Assembly (NCBI GenBank): GCA_911728455.2
Contig: OU452231.1
Span: 6,540,963 to 6,604,962 of the forward strand
Length of the DNA stretch: 64,000 nucleotides
Origin: Marthasterias glacialis
Taxonomy: Eukaryota > Echinodermata > Asteroidea > Forcipulatida > Asteriidae
Direction of reading: 5' to 3'
The translations under genes and the position numbers were made by a program. The notes under the pieces are model-generated. The model had not been told where the DNA came from. It saw nothing but the letters and a program-made list of their open reading frames with translations, and searched no databases. Below are positions 46,214 to 60,200 of the stretch, piece by piece (the first letter of the stretch is position 1; each line of letters opens with the position of its first letter).

Positions 46214-47493
46214 GAACGAGCCGCTCAGATTGGTGTACGGTAGCCTCGTTTTACATCCATACAATCCTAGGTTGATAAATAAGACTTGCAAGAAAAACAC
46301 AGACTTTGAAGAGCAGCTCTATTGCTTTGCTCTCTGCTTTGCTTTCAGGGTATCTGATAACCTTTTCTTTGGGGCCACAATGTGAAAAACAACAGAGAGC
46401 TCTATGCCGACTTCTAAATACCACGTGGGGAGCTCCAAACGCAAGCGAACCCACTATTCTCCGACTTGGTCATAACATAATCAAATATTGCAGTGTGACG
46501 GCCCTCAATGACCAACATGTAGTACTACAAAAAGAAACAAAGAAAACATCTGCAAATTCAGGTTGTTGTTTTTTTTCCCCCTGGCAAGGATGACTGCCGC
46601 AATCAGCTGCATTCTAGGAATGTTCGTGAACATGACAGAAGTACAGTGTCCAAGAATGACCATTATCATGCCCAACGCCATACAATATAAACTTGATATG
46701 TAAAACCAATTTGGTATTAACCCCGTAATATCTAAAACAAGTTTGTACACATTATATATATCAAAATGCGAGGAGAGCATTTTTTCACCCATACTACTTA
46801 TACACCCACCACCCACATCGACGTTATCCTTTTTTTTTTGTTTTTTTTGTTTTTTTATTTATTTAGTTATTTCTTATTCTTCTTAATACTCTAATAAAGT
46901 CATTTATTTTTATACAATATTTCTCTCCTTATCGCTGCAGACTTGTTGGGAGTGTGCCGATGTGTGGCACACCGTGCAGCATGCTTCAGCCACTGTTGAG
47001 TTACTTCTTGACTACTATCGGTTGAGCATCACAGCTTGGAATCCTAGTAACAGCCAATCCGGGGGGAGAAATCACATGCTGGATGATCACTGACCAATCA
47101 GACGCGATTACGAGAGGCAGAGGCGCAGCCAAACAAGGGAGTCTTCCTTCATCACCTGACCACATCACATGATTTCGGACCTGCATGATCGTATCGCATG
47201 GACGTCAACCCGCCCTTCTTGTGCAAAATAGTCATTGTCCGGTTCCATTTTGCACACGTACCATTTGCACAACGAAATTCTCAACACCTGTCGACACTCC
47301 CGACACACACGAAAAAAAAATCCCAAAAAACCTACTGGTGAAGTCAATGTGACGAATCCACTACGCAGGTTCTCTGACTACAAATGGAGTCCAGAGACCT
47401 ACCGATGTCCAATATCAAAAGTTATGTTCCTGATCCTTGAGGAGGGGGGGTGATAGGCGAGGGGAATCCTGCCCCCCACCATGATGCTTTCCT

Positions 47494-47689
47494 CTATTGA
47501 GTTGGGAAGCCAGAGTGCATATAGTTCCCTTGGGTTGAGTTGGGGGTCATCAGACCCCTACTAGGAGCCATACCCTGTCCGAGGGCCGATATTGGCTGCG
47601 TCGGCTGGGCATACTGACTCTGTTGCACCCCTTGGCCCTGGGGGAATTGACCTTGCACATATTGCCCTGGCATAACCACACCTGCAGCC
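47494..47689 (-). CDS. TIA1: TIA1-like last exon
   Basis: Acceptor TTTGTAG. Encodes [30 protein letters not shown] and [11 protein letters not shown], then TAG at 47496-47494. Low-complexity Q/G/P tail as expected for the family. Confidence 0.9.
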
Positions 47690-50600
47690 CTACAAAATGA
47701 AAGTTACAATATATAAGATATTTTTTGTTAAGTCCTACTGAGGCGACATCTAATTTGACAAGAATTTACATGCATGAACAAACTTACAACTACTTGTTTA
47801 AATCACAAAATAGAGAGATCCTTTGTTTAAATTTAGAATACATCTCCACCCATCGCTCCCCCCCCATCATCCCAAATAAATGTCGCCCTCTATATTAACT
47901 GTTCCATGTCTTTTAAATATACTGATTTGATGCAGTTTATTATAGATTCAAGTTATATGTTTCCAAAATGTTCTAACAGCTTAGTACCGTGCCATCAGAT
48001 GTTTTATCAAACAATCTTTGACAAATCTTGAATGTACATTCAAGAACTAAGAAGAAATGTTTGGCTCCGTCACGATCTTGTTGCACAAAAGCCTGCACCA
48101 ACGTGACTCGATCAGGCGAGATGTACATTGTATATGCAGCTTCATAACTTACTGCGGGTAATTGTAGTAATAGGTTGCTTGAGTTGAGGGCGTCATCTGC
48201 AGATACTGCTGCTGCTGCTGGCTGGTTGGAAACTGCTGGTTGAAATACTGCACAAAGGGCTGTCCCGCCTGCTGTGTTTGCTGGGCCTGCTGCGGGTAGG
48301 CAAAGCTCTGATATGCATACTGCTGCTGCTGCTGCTGCTGCAGTAAAGAAAACAAGACGTGGGAGGCTGCTATTAGAATATGCAGTATACATTACAGATG
48401 CTGTTCAACTCACTTGGTTCGTGTGTGCTGATAGGAATTGTGGTCAATGCTAACCCCACAGCTGATGTTCCACATGGATTAATGGCCCTTTTCAAAATCG
48501 TGGCTTAGGCTTCTCCTCTGGCTTAGGCTCCGCCCGCCATGTTTAAAGCTTCGTATCAAAAGTGAACTATGTCAAAATGACTGCTGAAGCCTGAGCCAGA
48601 GCCAGAACTGAAGCCATGGTTTTGAAATTGGCCAGTTCATGTTTAAGTGAATACAACAGTATATAGAGCCAGGCAACTGTCAGTGATTCCTGTCAAAAAT
48701 GTGACCATCATCTAACAGTTGCACTTCACATTGTCACATCACTAAAAAACACTAAAAAATCACCAAAAAAAACCCAAGGTTGTAGCTCAGTTCGGTCAAA
48801 AGGTTGTGTCTTGCCCACTTGGAAATACACAATTTGTTCCATCCCACTCACTGGTTTTGTGCTTTCCCTCTGGGAGGTTTTTTGTTAAAACAAACATACA
48901 ACCTTACTGCACTACCAAAAAACCCTGTAAAAACATACAACCTTATTGCACTATAATAAAAAAAAACAGTGTCTACAACAAGGTCACAACTCAACGTACG
49001 ACCTTGATGAGCCCTGACTGCAGGACAAGATCTCCTAGATTTGCTATACACTGTAACTCTATCCACAATGAGTTTGATAGGCAAGTGGTTGGGCAGTGAA
49101 AAAAAAACAACACAAAAAAACGCAGACATTTTTTGGTTGTGTAGCTTGTGTGGAGTGTGTGGGGGGTATTACAGCATGGTACCTTGGGAGGCCCCCACTT
49201 TTACCTACGGATTTGAGGTCTAATTTTTGAGCCCCTGGTCCACAAAATTGTGATCCCCGTTTGCCACAGTTTATATTGTGGTACTTCTGTTTCACTTTTA
49301 TTCAATACAAATGTCCGACAAACAGCGGATGGTTTAGATTGAAAACAGAAAACTTTCCGATCGTAAAAACTTCCACTCTGTATGGCAGGTTTACGAAAGG
49401 TTGAAGTACATCTCAAATAACAAATGGGTCATTGAGCCCGATGTGGCATGACACAAAATGAATAACCCCTATCCCCCAGTCTGACAAAAAATGAGGGGGA
49501 AACCTTAGTTTGATCAATGGCACCTCGGACAGATATAGTCATGAAGACTAGAAAGTGCACTGCAGGATCCGAGACAATCGTTGAATACAGCCACTACAAA
49601 ACCATTGCGGTCATTGGATAATGGTCATTTGTTAAGTGGTTAAAGTGAATAATGGTCCCGAAGCCGCTCAATATGGGACCAAATGGATTTCCGCAAAATA
49701 TTAATAATAATAATAAAAAAAAAATTTGATTGCCGTTGTATTCAATGGGTAAAGTTTGTAGGGAGATGCTGCTCATTATAATAATTACAGTGGTTTATAC
49801 ACGATAAGGACAAGCAATTATTTCAAAGATTTGTCTCTTCATCCCGTGGAATATAGGCAGCGTTCAGATAAAGGAGGTTTGCTAATTAACGTTATGTATT
49901 AACATTACAGTAACAGCAAATGAACACAGTCCAAAATTCAGACACGTTAAAAGAATAGAAAAGAAGAAAAAAAGAAGAAAAATTGGGGAGGGGGGGGGAA
50001 CAGGGGGAAAAACACCCCACCGTTTGGCTCTTAAACCTGGTCTACTTCAGTACAAACACTGGCAATTTTCCGGTTACCTGGTAAGTATATATCACTCCAA
50101 ATTTACATTCATTTTTTGTTATTCCTAATGGACAAATCTCCTCCAATAACAAAGTGAGCCCCCTTTTTTTTCCTCGCAAGATGATGTGAAATTACCTCTC
50201 ATTGTCGACGTGATAAGAAAGTACACATATCAAATTGGGCCTGTCATATTGGCAAACACATCGGTTGCGTCCAGCAGAGCTAATGGCACAATTAATTTAT
50301 GCGATGACTAATGCTCTCCGTTAACGGCACATTTGATTGGTAACGATAATAGCATGGGGTCTCAAATGGAGTTGATATAAATTTATGGAAAAGGTCACAA
50401 AAAAAGCAATGGATTAACAAAGAAGAGATAATTGTTGACCATGATTATCATAGCCCTCAATTATTCTTACATTTCACAAAATAAAGTTTCTTGGAATTTA
50501 CATTAACTGGCATTTATACCCACCAGTCTAATGAAGGGGAACCTAAAACGCCAAACCCCATCACCGGGACAGAAATTAATTATAACATTCAGGGGAAGTA

Positions 50601-53600
50601 AAAGTTTTCTTCCTGTACCAGCCCCCCCCCGGAGAGCAGGCTAAAACAAATAAAGCATTGCATGATTTTTGCCTGCCATGCAAGAATTAACATCCCAATT
50701 AGCGATGTCCCTAGACAATGCTAATCAGTAACGTATGACGATAGCCAGTCTCCACACATGTGTGAGGAGGCGCAGGTGTGGGCGCTGCATGGCGGTTTCA
50801 GAAACAAGTCGCTCGTATTAGCTCTGACACCCTGCTAGGGTCATCAGCTGTCAGTGTGTGCAACGGCCAATGACTGGGCAAACCGCGGATAGTGAGAGGG
50901 GAGGAAGAGGGGGGGGGGGGGGGGGTGGGAGGGGGGGGGGGAGAATCATCGCAGGAGGTGTTTATGGAAACAGGAGTCCAGCTATCCAATACTGAGAGGT
51001 GGAGGGAAGCCCATCATGTTTAGTGGTGGACAAGCACGGAAGATTGATTTAGAGTGAGTCCAAATATCCAATGCTGATGGGGGGAGGGGAGCCCATCATG
51101 TTTAGTGGTGGACAAGCACGGAATATTGGTTAGGTTAAGTCCAAATATCCAATACTGAGAGGTGGAGGGGAGCCCATCATGTTTAGTGGTGGACAAGCAC
51201 GGAATATCAATCAGATTGTAATACAGCAATGTAGAAGAACCAAAGCAATGCTTGGGTTAGCCCCGTTACACTCTGAAAGCTTGCCGACATGGCCAAACTT
51301 CATGGTGCTGCTTACCACATAATTCTGTGCTCACGGTGCTATGCAAAGATTGTGAATCTATGGGCTGTAAGGGAAGAATTTTGTGGTACGCATTGCTGTG
51401 ACACTGGCCCCTGAATGTCAACAAATTTTTTTGGAAATTATTGTTAAAAATAACAAAACAATAGCTATAAAGTAGAGATTGGATATCATGATTTATTTTA
51501 TTTGTACAGCTTAACTGGATGACATGTATACACGCAAAGGGTTCGCCCGCCTAGAATTGGTAGCCGTGTGAAGAAGTCATTGGGTAATTTCGGACCACAG
51601 GAGCAAAGGTCGCCTGGACACTCCACTGCGAAGCGTGCACAGACCACACGCACACCCGTCTAACGCTTCACTTCAACCATACTAAGACAAAACAGGTCTA
51701 GAATATATTGGCATTTTCTGGCTATTGAGAGGTGGTTTTTGTGTAATCCCCGATTCCAGACCTTTGTCCTTTTGTTCCAAGAAGAGGATTAGGAGACATC
51801 GAGAAGCTTCCACCATTATTCGTTCATTGTATTTCGGCTCAACGGAGGTAAGTCAGAGTGAGCTGGCAATCGAGCCATGTTCTGTGTTTATTACCACTCC
51901 TATGCCATAGGTAACGGCCAATGTTTTGCAATTCATGGTGTGTGAATTTGACATTTTCTAGGTCAAGAAACAGAACAAACGATCCAATTAAGAGAATCTT
52001 CCTTCTCTTGGCAGCATTGTCAGGTCAGGTTTTTTGTGCCAGCGGTACCCTCAAAGAAAAAAGATTCTGGCAATTCCCCCAAATGAATCCCGCCAGGGGG
52101 ATGGGACAAAAAAGGAAAAAAATGAATCCCGGCTGCAATTGGTTAAATAGATGAAGTTAATCACGAAAAGAAAAAAGAGTTGTGTGATCAACAAACTCAT
52201 GTTTGACCAATACAGAAATATGAAAAAAAGCAAACAGAAGACTGAAGTGGTAATTAAATAACATACAAAAAGGAAACGGTCAAGAAAAATACACACAAAT
52301 ATCGAGAAGAATATTCAATGATGTGTTTGATAAATCAATTTTTTTCAGCCAATTAAATTAATGGGAGCATGAAGGACAAATAAAAAATTGAACCCAAATT
52401 TTTCTTTCAAAAACAAAAAAACTCCCAACGGGAGAAAACAATTTTTGACGAGTGTGTATGAAATGGTTTAACAGCCGATCAAATAGTCAAAGAAGACCAA
52501 CACATGAGAAGCAAAGGAGAAATTTGTAAAAGTTCAAAAAGATAAAGCTGAAATTATCAGATAATCCCCACTTACTGATCACCTGGTTGACAAAATTGTG
52601 CCAATTTCAAGGATCAACAACAATGTCGTCAATGTGTTGAAAAAGTACACGGTGATAGTGTCATTAAAAAAAAGGTGGGGGAAAAAAAATAAACAAAGAG
52701 GGAAATAATATTAACCTTGAGTGGGAAAAAAAAAAACACACACTAAAGAAGACACGACAGAAATGGGAGCACACTTGAGGATATCAAAAGAGAGTGTACA
52801 GTGGAAATTTAATTTGATATAAGGAGATTGTCAAAGTAACCATGTAGTGTGGTTGGTCATAATTCCTTTCGCTGGGAATTTTTTCCCCATGTAGACCCCA
52901 TTTCAGGACCACTGTACTTTTTTGTGCAGCATGTTCCCCATTTATGTCTATCACAATTCTATCCGCTTGACTCCTCATAGGCAGGGGGGGGGGTGGGAAA
53001 AATATGTGAACTGGTCAGGCGTGGTGCACACGGCCCAGGTACCGTGAAAAGCGGTTACCGATGGCTGCAAATTACCAGTGCAGAGAGTGTTGGGTTAGAT
53101 GTATGGCTACGGCACCGCAAAAACGCATCACTGAAAAGATCAGTCAAACATTACGGCAAGATCACCAGCATCTCATCCATGTTCTAGTCTTTAATCAGCT
53201 CCAGCTATACGTGTCCCTGCAAGTTCCATTTGTTTTGTTTCTTCGGCTGAAGAATTCAATTGATCGATTTCAAATTTAAAAAAAAATAAAAATAAAAATA
53301 CATGCTTGAGAAATTCTCTTCGTCCACAGCCCCTCCCCCCCAAAAAACAACAACAACAGCGTATTAATGGGTAAGAAATGGGGGGAACACAGTATGACTG
53401 TGAAATTGGGGTAATTGCTTCTCTGTTTGGTTTGCACAAGAATCAATCTCCCAGAATCGGCCCCAGGATCGCCACACCGTGTATCTCCCGAAGTGGCATC
53501 GACACCTTGCTGGAGCAGTGACCCACCGGGGAATTGAATGGGTCGCAACAGTCTTTCACACCTCCCAATCAAATTGCCCAGCCTAGCCCACGCCGTATGT

Positions 53601-54150
53601 GCCAAGGAAAAAAAACTGCCTCCTCGACTCGATCTTCAGAAGTATTATAACCGATTGGGAATGGCGGGACAGAAAGGGAGAAGGAAAAAAAAAAAAAAAA
53701 ATACAAAACAAAAACTCAAAGGGATTACATAAAATGATCCGCTAGTTCAATTTAGTCCGGCGGGGATTACTTCAGGCTTAACGATCAAGCCGGAAGTAAA
53801 CACCTCAATCTCTCAGTTCTCAATTTTTGGAGGTTGTCACTACGGTGACAATAAGACCAAATAGGAATTTTACAGTTTACCCTTTCGCTGAACTGAAAAG
53901 TGTTGAAGTCCCGAACATGTTTACCACTGCGCTTTGTATTTCGTGCTCAGTCTCAATAGACAGGACAATGTGGGTACAAAAAATGACAATGTGTGACAGA
54001 CAACCACGGATGCGATAGTTGATTGATCAATCTTAGTGTTTTTTTTTTTCACACACCAGACAAACACAGGGGGAATAAAAAATGGCTATCGGCCATGAAG
54101 TTCAACAAACAAAAATGAACTATTTAATAAAAGGTCATGTGCCACAAAAA

Positions 54151-54201
<51 letters not shown>

Positions 54202-57200
54202 ATTTTATAGGATTGGCAAAATAATACTCTGACAGACACGCTCCCCATTGTGTGTAGTCAAATGGGGATTTGAAATTTGTTTTTAAATAACCTCCATAGA
54301 GCACAAGAATTACAGACGGATGGGAATTTTTTGTTTGACCTCTTACATTAACAAGCTCCTTTTGTCAACTTTCATTTGTACATGAACAAAATTGAGGAAT
54401 TTTTGTCCCTTCGTTGACTCAGGCTTACATTTAGCAATGATTTCCCATCATTGTCCTGTGCTTTTGAGCGAGTAATTTTATCAACATAAAAGTTGTCTTT
54501 AATTTAAGCTGGAAAATAACACATTTCTTTGCATTTGAAGAAAAACTGTATGCTTTGGGTGATTACAAAAACAAAAAATAATAAATAAACTGTGGATTTC
54601 TAAACGCTTATTTGAATAGAATAATTTTGTCTGAACTCCAGTCATCTCTGAGACAAACTGTGTTGGAATCCAAATTAATTTCTCTTGCATTGCAAAGCAC
54701 TAGAAGTTTAAAAGCTAACTTTGTACAGTGCTTTTCTGTTTTCTACGGCACTGAAGCTATGCACAAAAAAAAAAAAAATAAATAAAAAAATAATAATAAA
54801 AAATCAGAGGCAACAAGCTAACAGTTGCATGCCTGCAGAATGAACAAATTGAAATTTGAACAAAAACAATTCCCTATAGACCAATTCATTGGGGATCTTC
54901 TGTACCAGTGTTTTCCGCCATTACTGGGCCACAAATACGCCCAGCGTTCATTTTGTTAACACACCACGGGCATCGACGACCAATGATGTTGATGCAACTC
55001 TACAAAATGCCTGCAGGACGCGAGTTAAAGCCAACGCCTAACGCGTACGTGAACGTAAAAGCGACCAAGTCAAGGCGAAAAACACTGGTGCACGAAGTAT
55101 CAAATTGACCTAAAATGGATTGGTCTATACTTTGTCTTTAACTGTTCTAAAAACCTATTTTAAATATTTTTTGCATTTAATCATAAAATAATTTCTTATA
55201 GACAATCTAAATGGAGTACTCTTGAATACTTCCCATCAGATTTTTTTTTCAAACTATACCAAATTGTTTGCCTGAAAGCTTACCTGAGCATGAACAGCAG
55301 GGTCTGATTGTGTTTCTTTCCCCCACGAACATTTGACTTTGTAGTTTCCTACCAGATGACTATGGACACCAACGATTGCTCTTGTGGCTTCTTCATGAGA
55401 TAAAAACCTGCAACGGAGAAGAGTCAGTTCAGATAACAAGCTCCAAAAATTTGACCGATGTAATAGATTTTATGCGTCTGACGTCATGAGTCCCATAGAG
55501 ATATGTACAGAAGCGCCCTCAATGAGGTCAAAACGGCCCTAAGTTTACTGTAGGAAAACGGCTGTGCATACCCTCCATTTCAAATTGTTAAACCCTAACC
55601 ATCCCTATCCCATCAAAATCCAACAACACGTTTTGTTTGATTCTGTTGGACTGAGGACTGCACCAGTAAACTGATTAAATGCTCTACACGGGATCAGGCA
55701 TACCACCGTAAAAAGAGCCCAACAGTTCAAGGGTTGAGTTTACCATACAGTGTTGGAGTTCCATTGGAGTGAGGAAAGGTACCAGTAAATCACTCAAAGG
55801 AGTTAAGGTTAACTATCCTATAAATCCGAGGTTGCAAATACTATCTGTACTTTATTGTGATTACACGTGGCATCTTTTTGCCGATGTGCCATATTTTGAA
55901 TCAACGAGGGCAAGAAGAAAACTAGTAGAAACAATGCTGCCACCATTACCACTGTATCATCGTTACTTACAGAGCCCGATTTCATGGCATTGCTCAGCGT
56001 GGAATTCTGTGCTTACAGCACCTGATATAGACCAAAATTGCAGGCGTGTGAAGCAGCACCATGAAACTGGGCCCAGGTCACCTTTACATGACAGACCATA
56101 AATGCCGCGGCCGAGCGGTCAAGCACACTGGACTCCACGCTCTGGTGTTTCTGATCAGCAGAGTGTGGGTTCGAGTCCCGGTCTTGACACTTGCACCCTC
56201 AAGCAGGACACTTAACCATTTCTGCTTCGTCCTTCCGATCGGACATAAGGCCGTAGGTCCCGTGCGCTTTGTAATGCACGTAAAAGAACCCGGTTACACT
56301 TATCGCTAAGAGAAGGGGTTTGCCCTGGGGCTTCTGGCAGGGGCTGCTGAACGCTAAGGTGCTACATAAATGGGTCTCATAATTCAATAACTTAAAAAAA
56401 CCTGTCTTCAAAAAAATATAATAACAAAGGCTTTGAGATGCCCGTAGATAAAGTGCTATATAAAAACGTTATTATTACTATTATTATTATCATTCCCAAT
56501 CCTTGTGATAAGTTATTTACAGGACATACCGTCACATTGACAAAAAGACAACATCAAATGTAAAAGCAAAAGCAGCAATGCATTACCATTTGCTGGTTAT
56601 GTCTACTCCCATAAGAAACAGTACCAAGCAATTTTCATTAGATTATCACCGTTTTTCCTTGAAAATCGCTTCACAAAGCAAGCTAGCGTTTTCACACCTT
56701 GGTTCACAGTATTTATGTTCAGAGTTCCATTAGAGTACAGTTGCCTGGATCAACTATGCACAGAGCCCAACCTGGAAATTCTCTCCCTCCCCCCCTCTCA
56801 CAATGATATGCAACACAGCAGTATGCAAGCTGCCAAGTGCAACAAATACAATGTTATGACCGTTTAGAGTAGAAAATTATTATTATTTTTTTTGGTTAAC
56901 AATGGAATAAGAGGATTAAAGACCATAGTCATTATGCTTGTGGCTCACTGAACGATGAATCATTAAAGTATATCACATAGACATGCAGGGTTTTTCCTTG
57001 TGTGTAATCAATATGGCTAAATTCACTCTAATGCCACTTCATGACACAGGAACCCGACGTCCATGGTCGGTCGCTATTATTATTCGCCCCAGTGGCTTGA
57101 ATAACAGTCCCCCCCCCCTCCCGTCACACACACACACACACACACACGATCATTCCTCCACACTAATGACTTACCGAATGAATGCATAACCCTTCTCCGG

Positions 57201-60200
57201 GAATTGCCTGATTTCTTGTATAGTGCCGTATTCGTTAAACCTTTGGCGTAGTAACTCTTCTGTTTGCCAAGACATGAAAAAAAAAGAAAAAAAAAGAAAG
57301 AGTTAAAAAGGAGTACCTTGACAGCGCTACAGCAAGGCGGATCAGAACAAAGCAGAAAATTAAAGTCGAGGTGATTCACAAGAGTACAGATAAAATACCC
57401 CCCAAAGTAGACAACTCTCATTTCACTGCGTCGTATAATTTAATTACAATTTTCTTTTCCAAGGGTCTGTTAATGACGGGAAGTCATAACTTAAAAAAAA
57501 CCAAAAAAAAAAACCATATATACATAATAATAAAAAAAAAAGGAACAAAAAAAAAAAAAACACAGAAAAAAAACCTCTCCTCATCATCCTCAATTATGTA
57601 GAAAGAGTAATTATGGTTGGGCTACTGTCATTAAGATGGATTGCACAGTGTGTGACCCCCCGGTGGACAGAGTACAATCATGACAATCTAAATTATTTAA
57701 CAAGCCTTGAATGATATTGTACTGAAGGAGAATCATGTTGACTCCATTACATTAGTTCCAATGATGAGTCTACGAGGAATTGACTGGGGGGGGGGGGGGG
57801 GGGGGCTTTGTTCCCAGTTCTCTTGTACTCACCGAAGCTCTTAGGGAGTTAACGGGTATAATTCATCAATTTAAGCACCGGAATGGTCATTATACATGTC
57901 TCTTGTGCAACTTAAATGTCTTGGAGGTAAGATTTTTATTCTGTTAGATCTTAAAGTGGAACAAATGAAACATAACACACGGACCGTTTTATCACGTTCA
58001 ATTGGAAAGCTAAACGGGTGGAGATTGCTCAAGACTTAATTGCTCCACAATGACCTTATTAAACCATCCCCAAATCCTTCAAAATCTAACAGCTGGCTTT
58101 GTTGGATTTTGTTGGGACTGAGGACTGCACTTAGTGAACTGATTATGCTTTACGTGGAGATCAGGCGTACCACCATAATCAGAATCTGACAGTTTGGGTG
58201 TTGAGTTACCACATGGTGTTGGATTTTGTCAGAGTGCGGAAGGATCCTGGTAAATTCAGTCATGGCAGTTAGGGTTAACCTGGTTATATTTGACATCAGT
58301 TCACACAGACTGAAAGAATTTCAGGAAAAAAACAAAGAACAAAAAACAGTACCATTTTTGTACAACCCCCAAAACCCCCCCCCCAAAAAAAAACAAAAAA
58401 AACCCACACAGCTCCTGCATCCAGAGCATGTCATTGATGATGTAGTGATAAGGTGGGATTAAATTCTTGTTTTGTCATGATTCTATTCAAGGGAAGAGTC
58501 TAGAAGAGGAACGTGCAATTCTTTAGTTTCTAAAAAAACATGTTATAAAAACAAACCAGTACCTAACAATGCATAAAAACGGCGTAAACAACGCTTCAGT
58601 TAAGCTTATAAACATTGCACTGCATAGTAACTTTCTGGGCATAACATTCGGACGTAATTCTCCGACAGATTCCAAGCGCAAATGTATTTCAAGATAATGA
58701 ACACCTGTATCAACTTCACATTAACTCTACCCCCCAGGTATCCTGGCTAAGAACTGTCTCGAATCAATCAAAAGTCCTCCACTTAATGGTTAATCAATAA
58801 CAAAACGTTCAGCCTCCTGTAAGATGGGTATGCTACAAGGGTTGATTGGCAGTAACAGTGCTGAATCAATCAATGCTCGGGTAAAACCAGAAAAGGATTT
58901 AGGAGAAATTAGGGTTTGGTAAGAATAGGTCACCTTTCAAACAGTTTTATTTTTACAGTTTTGTTTAAAGCCCCAGCTCAACATTAGTAAAGTGTCTGTA
59001 AATGCTTCCATTCTTTGCACAAATCAAAATGTAATAAAACCAACCAAATTTTCATTTTGTTGTTTCATTTGCAAGGAATTGGTAAAAATCATTTTTTTAC
59101 GCATTCTTAGGCAGAGTTTAGGTCTCGTGTAAGACAGAATTTAATTTTGGATCTTATTCCATTTATTATTCAAAAGCAAGAACACTGGAGAAATATTTCA
59201 AGGAAAGTTTTCTACCATCATTGTCTTTATACCATGTAAATGATATGTAAATCTGTGAACATTTAGGTTTTTCTTCCTTACCAGTGCTTGGGCATGCATC
59301 CTCCAAAAATCCTACTCCTTAAGTTGTCTGATTTTTTTTCAAGGTATGGGCATAGCAGATTCAAATAACAGTTACTTTTCACTGGCCTACCCAGTCATAT
59401 CAGAGTCCAAACATTTGGGTGTTGAATTGTCGGACAGGAATATTTTGGATGACTCTAACCAAAGACACTAAGGGATTTAGGGTTAGGAAATGAATATGGT
59501 TGGAATAATATAAAAGTAGATCATAAAAATAAAAATTAACATAAAAAAAAAACAAACAAAAAAAAACTAACATCTTTTATAGATTATAATGATTCAGATA
59601 AGACATGCCTTGAAATTGTTCGGTTTTTTTTCTTGACAAAACAAGGTTTGCCATTTTGTAGAACCCATTTTTTTTAGGAGCAATTACATTTTAAGAGATT
59701 TGAAGGTAATGTAACCATGGTAACCCCTTTAAGTCCTGCCCACAAGGGTTAGGGTTCAATGCAGTGCCATCCAGACATGCGACTTTGTAATCGCCAAAAG
59801 AAAAACAGGAAAGTGTTTTCAAAGTTTTCTGTGGCACTATCTTTAAAGAAAAAAGAGGCAATCAGCTGATCAGCTGAAAAAGGTGCATTGCATAACCGTC
59901 TCTCAAACTATAGACCAGGTGAAATTTGTTTACATCTAAACCACCCTCTATTGAAATCTGACTACCGATGTGCGTACCCATGTGTTTGCCTAAATTTGGT
60001 TGAGAGTGATGTCAATCACTCCCTAATTCAAAACTCGATCTGACCCGTGAAGCCACTCCTAAAACAAATTTATGCAAAACGCGATCCGTGCCCACAGAAA
60101 AGTAATGTTTTTGTTTTGCCGTGACGTCGGAGATCATCTCTACAGCATAAGAAAACTTGGGGAAAGAGTTGGGGAGTGATATTTGTAGTACAAGAATTAT

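Larger units (their letters stand above)
39213..47493. other. Spacer between TIA1-like stop and GALC start
   Basis: No known exons on either strand. The part nearest 47.49 kb must include the TIA1-like 3' UTR. The long stretch 40-46.9 kb is T/A- and C-rich with few repeats and could be a long 3' UTR, which the sequence alone cannot settle. Repeats are listed separately. The GALC promoter should lie just right of 39.2 kb; no clear TATA box was seen. Confidence 0.5.
48338..55283. other. TIA1-like intron (6.9 kb)
   Basis: No coding exon seen. Includes a MITE-like repeat (48487-48640), G-rich tracts (50909-50940), an 82-bp tandem repeat (50975-51219), repeat family E (51737-51890), a 43-A run (54157-54199) and otherwise AT-rich sequence. 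Confidence 0.6.

Noticed and set aside
56103-56190. A leucine-type tRNA gene
   Set aside because: A and B boxes are present, but the cloverleaf is not intact and the sequence continues into a SINE body and tail. Related copies occur elsewhere in the window.
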